This document shows positions 62,675 to 64,000 of a stretch of 64,000 nt of DNA, piece after piece. Position 1 is the stretch's first letter; every line of letters starts with the position of its first letter. A program made the translations under genes and the position numbers. The notes under the pieces were generated by a model, which did not search any database, was not told where the DNA came from, and worked only from the letters and a program-made list of their open reading frames with translations. The stretch is from the NCBI GenBank assembly GCA_029959085.1, contig JARWIR010000011.1, positions 12,277,840 through 12,341,839 on the forward strand, in the 5' to 3' direction. The stretch is from Nemophila menziesii. Its lineage: Eukaryota > Streptophyta > Magnoliopsida > Boraginales > Hydrophyllaceae.

Positions 62675-64000
62675 ATGCAATATCCTATTATGATCACGTG
62701 TCCTGAACAAAAAGCGAATAAGAAGTTGGGTGAAGAAGATACATTAGATTTAATCCGAGTATCGACAAGGCGAGGTAATAGCCTCGAAGAGTATGTTTTC
62801 TTCCTTCCCTACCATTTCTTTATGTGCAATATATATGCTAATTTTAAATTTTATTTTTCTTGAGTCTTTTTTCGAGTCGTGGGGACACGGCTCATTTTTG
62901 AGTTGGTGGTGGGGATTCGTTGTCCTCATCTTCCTTTGTGTTTTTTATAAAATTTAAAATTTTTTGGGTTGAATTAGGCATAGAATATGTACCTATTTGA
63001 GCATGATTTAATTAAGTTAATGATAGTAAGTAGTATGTTTTTGAATGATGTTACAAATATGTTTAGATACATGCATGAAAACAGGAAATAAAGGATAGAA
63101 AAGTTAATGAGCAATGCTAAGAAGTATGTTGAAACTTGGGGAAATTATTTGGTGTGTAGAACGTGAGGTTTAAAATTAGTTGAAAACCCGCTTGTCTATG
63201 AACTATTAATGAAAAAGTAACGAAATCCGGTAGTTAGAAAAATGAATAAGGCAGTTCTTTCATGAATAAAACACTTGAAGCCTTTTATACTTTCTCACCC
63301 TTTTATTTGATTATTGCTATTTATCCGTTTTAGCCCCTCTGAGCCTTTCTAAAGCCTTTATTGAAACACATTATAATCCATACCCTTAGTTTTTAGGACT
63401 TATCTATATGACCCGCACTCGAATCGCAAAACCTGAGACACTCGTTTTAGAGCTTGAGTTTGGGGTGGTGGGTTTCATCATTAGGGAACATTGGGTTTGG
63501 GAATTATCTTTGTGATTTTATTGATGATGAATTGTTATTATTGTAAACCTTTGCCGGGGTAATAGTGAATGAAAAAGAAGCTACGAGCTAATTTTGCAAA
63601 CAAGGGCATAAAAAGAAAGAATATATATATGAAAAAATAGTGTGATATCTCAACATCAAAAAGAGAATCATAGCTATAAAAATAAAAAGAAAAAATTTGA
63701 TGTGAAAAGAAAATATATATTCGGACCGGCAAAGTGGATTTTATATTATCAAAGGTTTTAATTGGGATTATTGGGGATGCACATCAAAAGCATCAATAAA
63801 TTGGGTTGAGTGAGAACAACTTCGAGTGAAAAATCAAACTCTAGGGCGATTCGTTGATGGCTAGTGAGGAGAGAGCCAAAAGCTCACTTTTCATTATCCA
63901 AATATACCACACCCGTCCTTAAGCCACGTTATAACCAAAGACCTTAGGATTTCTAACTACTAGATGGAGAAACAATTGAGCTATTAGGTAATAGGTAAGT
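62675..64000 (+). other. 3' internal region of the element
   Basis: Non-coding. It includes TTTTAGCCCCTCTGAGCC at about 63330 and a GAGTTTGGGGTGGTGGG stretch at about 63459. To my reading these are typical of the region left of the polypurine tract in Athila-type elements. The 62-codon frame at 62675-62863 matches nothing known. No polypurine tract or LTR is reached by 64000. Confidence 0.5.

Larger units (their letters stand above)
58198..64000 (+). mobile_element. Non-autonomous Athila-like (Ty3/gypsy) LTR retrotransposon, right end outside window
   Basis: Element inserted into U8. Order: 5' LTR 58198-59730, PBS 59752-59769, leader, partial broken gag 59934-61087, the hairpin signature that follows pol in Athila-type elements (61098-61151), a GC-rich repeat block 61280-61780, then non-coding sequence to the window end. 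There is no protease, RT, RNase H or integrase sequence, so it would depend on enzymes of a related element. The 5 bp left of the LTR is TCATT. Types B and C read TCATT-TAAATT at the matching monomer place, so it is a plausible target duplication. The 3' LTR is not in the window. Confidence 0.85.

Overview
This is nuclear DNA of a flowering plant, probably a eudicot. It is very AT-rich and non-coding, and it holds relics of plant Ty1/copia, Ty3/gypsy (Athila-like) and L1-type elements plus a fragment of a plant-specific ZF-HD homeobox gene. Solanaceae would fit, but the sequence does not prove the family. I found no intact protein-coding gene, rRNA, tRNA or CRISPR array.

Positions 1 to about 58,182 form one head-to-tail tandem array. 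The monomer is about 8.2 kb when not rearranged. Eight monomers, U1 to U8, start at 1, 6824, 15070, 23830, 31446, 39729, 41971 and 51706. Each full monomer has the same order of parts: (1) an AT-rich leader with no recognised coding; (2) a ZF-HD homeodomain gene fragment, plus strand; (3) a relic resembling the 3' end of an Athila-type LTR; (4) a Ty1/copia leader with an initiator-Met tRNA primer-binding-site relic and a decayed UBN2-type gag; (5) a CpG-rich patch with about 45-bp repeats; (6) a conserved, coding-like but unidentified minus-strand segment; (7) a spacer and a ~280-bp very AT-rich block at the monomer junction. It is therefore a composite long-monomer satellite assembled from several retroelement pieces and a host gene fragment.

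The array has higher-order structure. U1-U2 and U4-U5 are paired with an offset of about 24.6 kb (monomer types A-B). U3 is B-like (type C), U7 is A-like (type D), and U8 resembles A in its second half. At about 39.55 kb a type-C monomer appears to have been skipped. A 2.2-kb block (38964-41189) is then duplicated in tandem at a 6-bp microhomology. Private lesions mark single monomers: an inversion-deletion in U1, a LINE fragment in U3, a solo LTR in U7, and several microhomology deletions.

From 58,198 to the right edge lies an Athila-like LTR retrotransposon inserted in the plus orientation into U8. It has a 1,533-bp 5' LTR, a tRNA-Asp PBS and a broken partial gag. It then runs straight into the sequence that normally follows pol, so protease, RT, RNase H and integrase are absent and the element is non-autonomous. 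Its 3' LTR lies beyond the window. Nothing here is an operon or pathway; the parts are related by amplification history.
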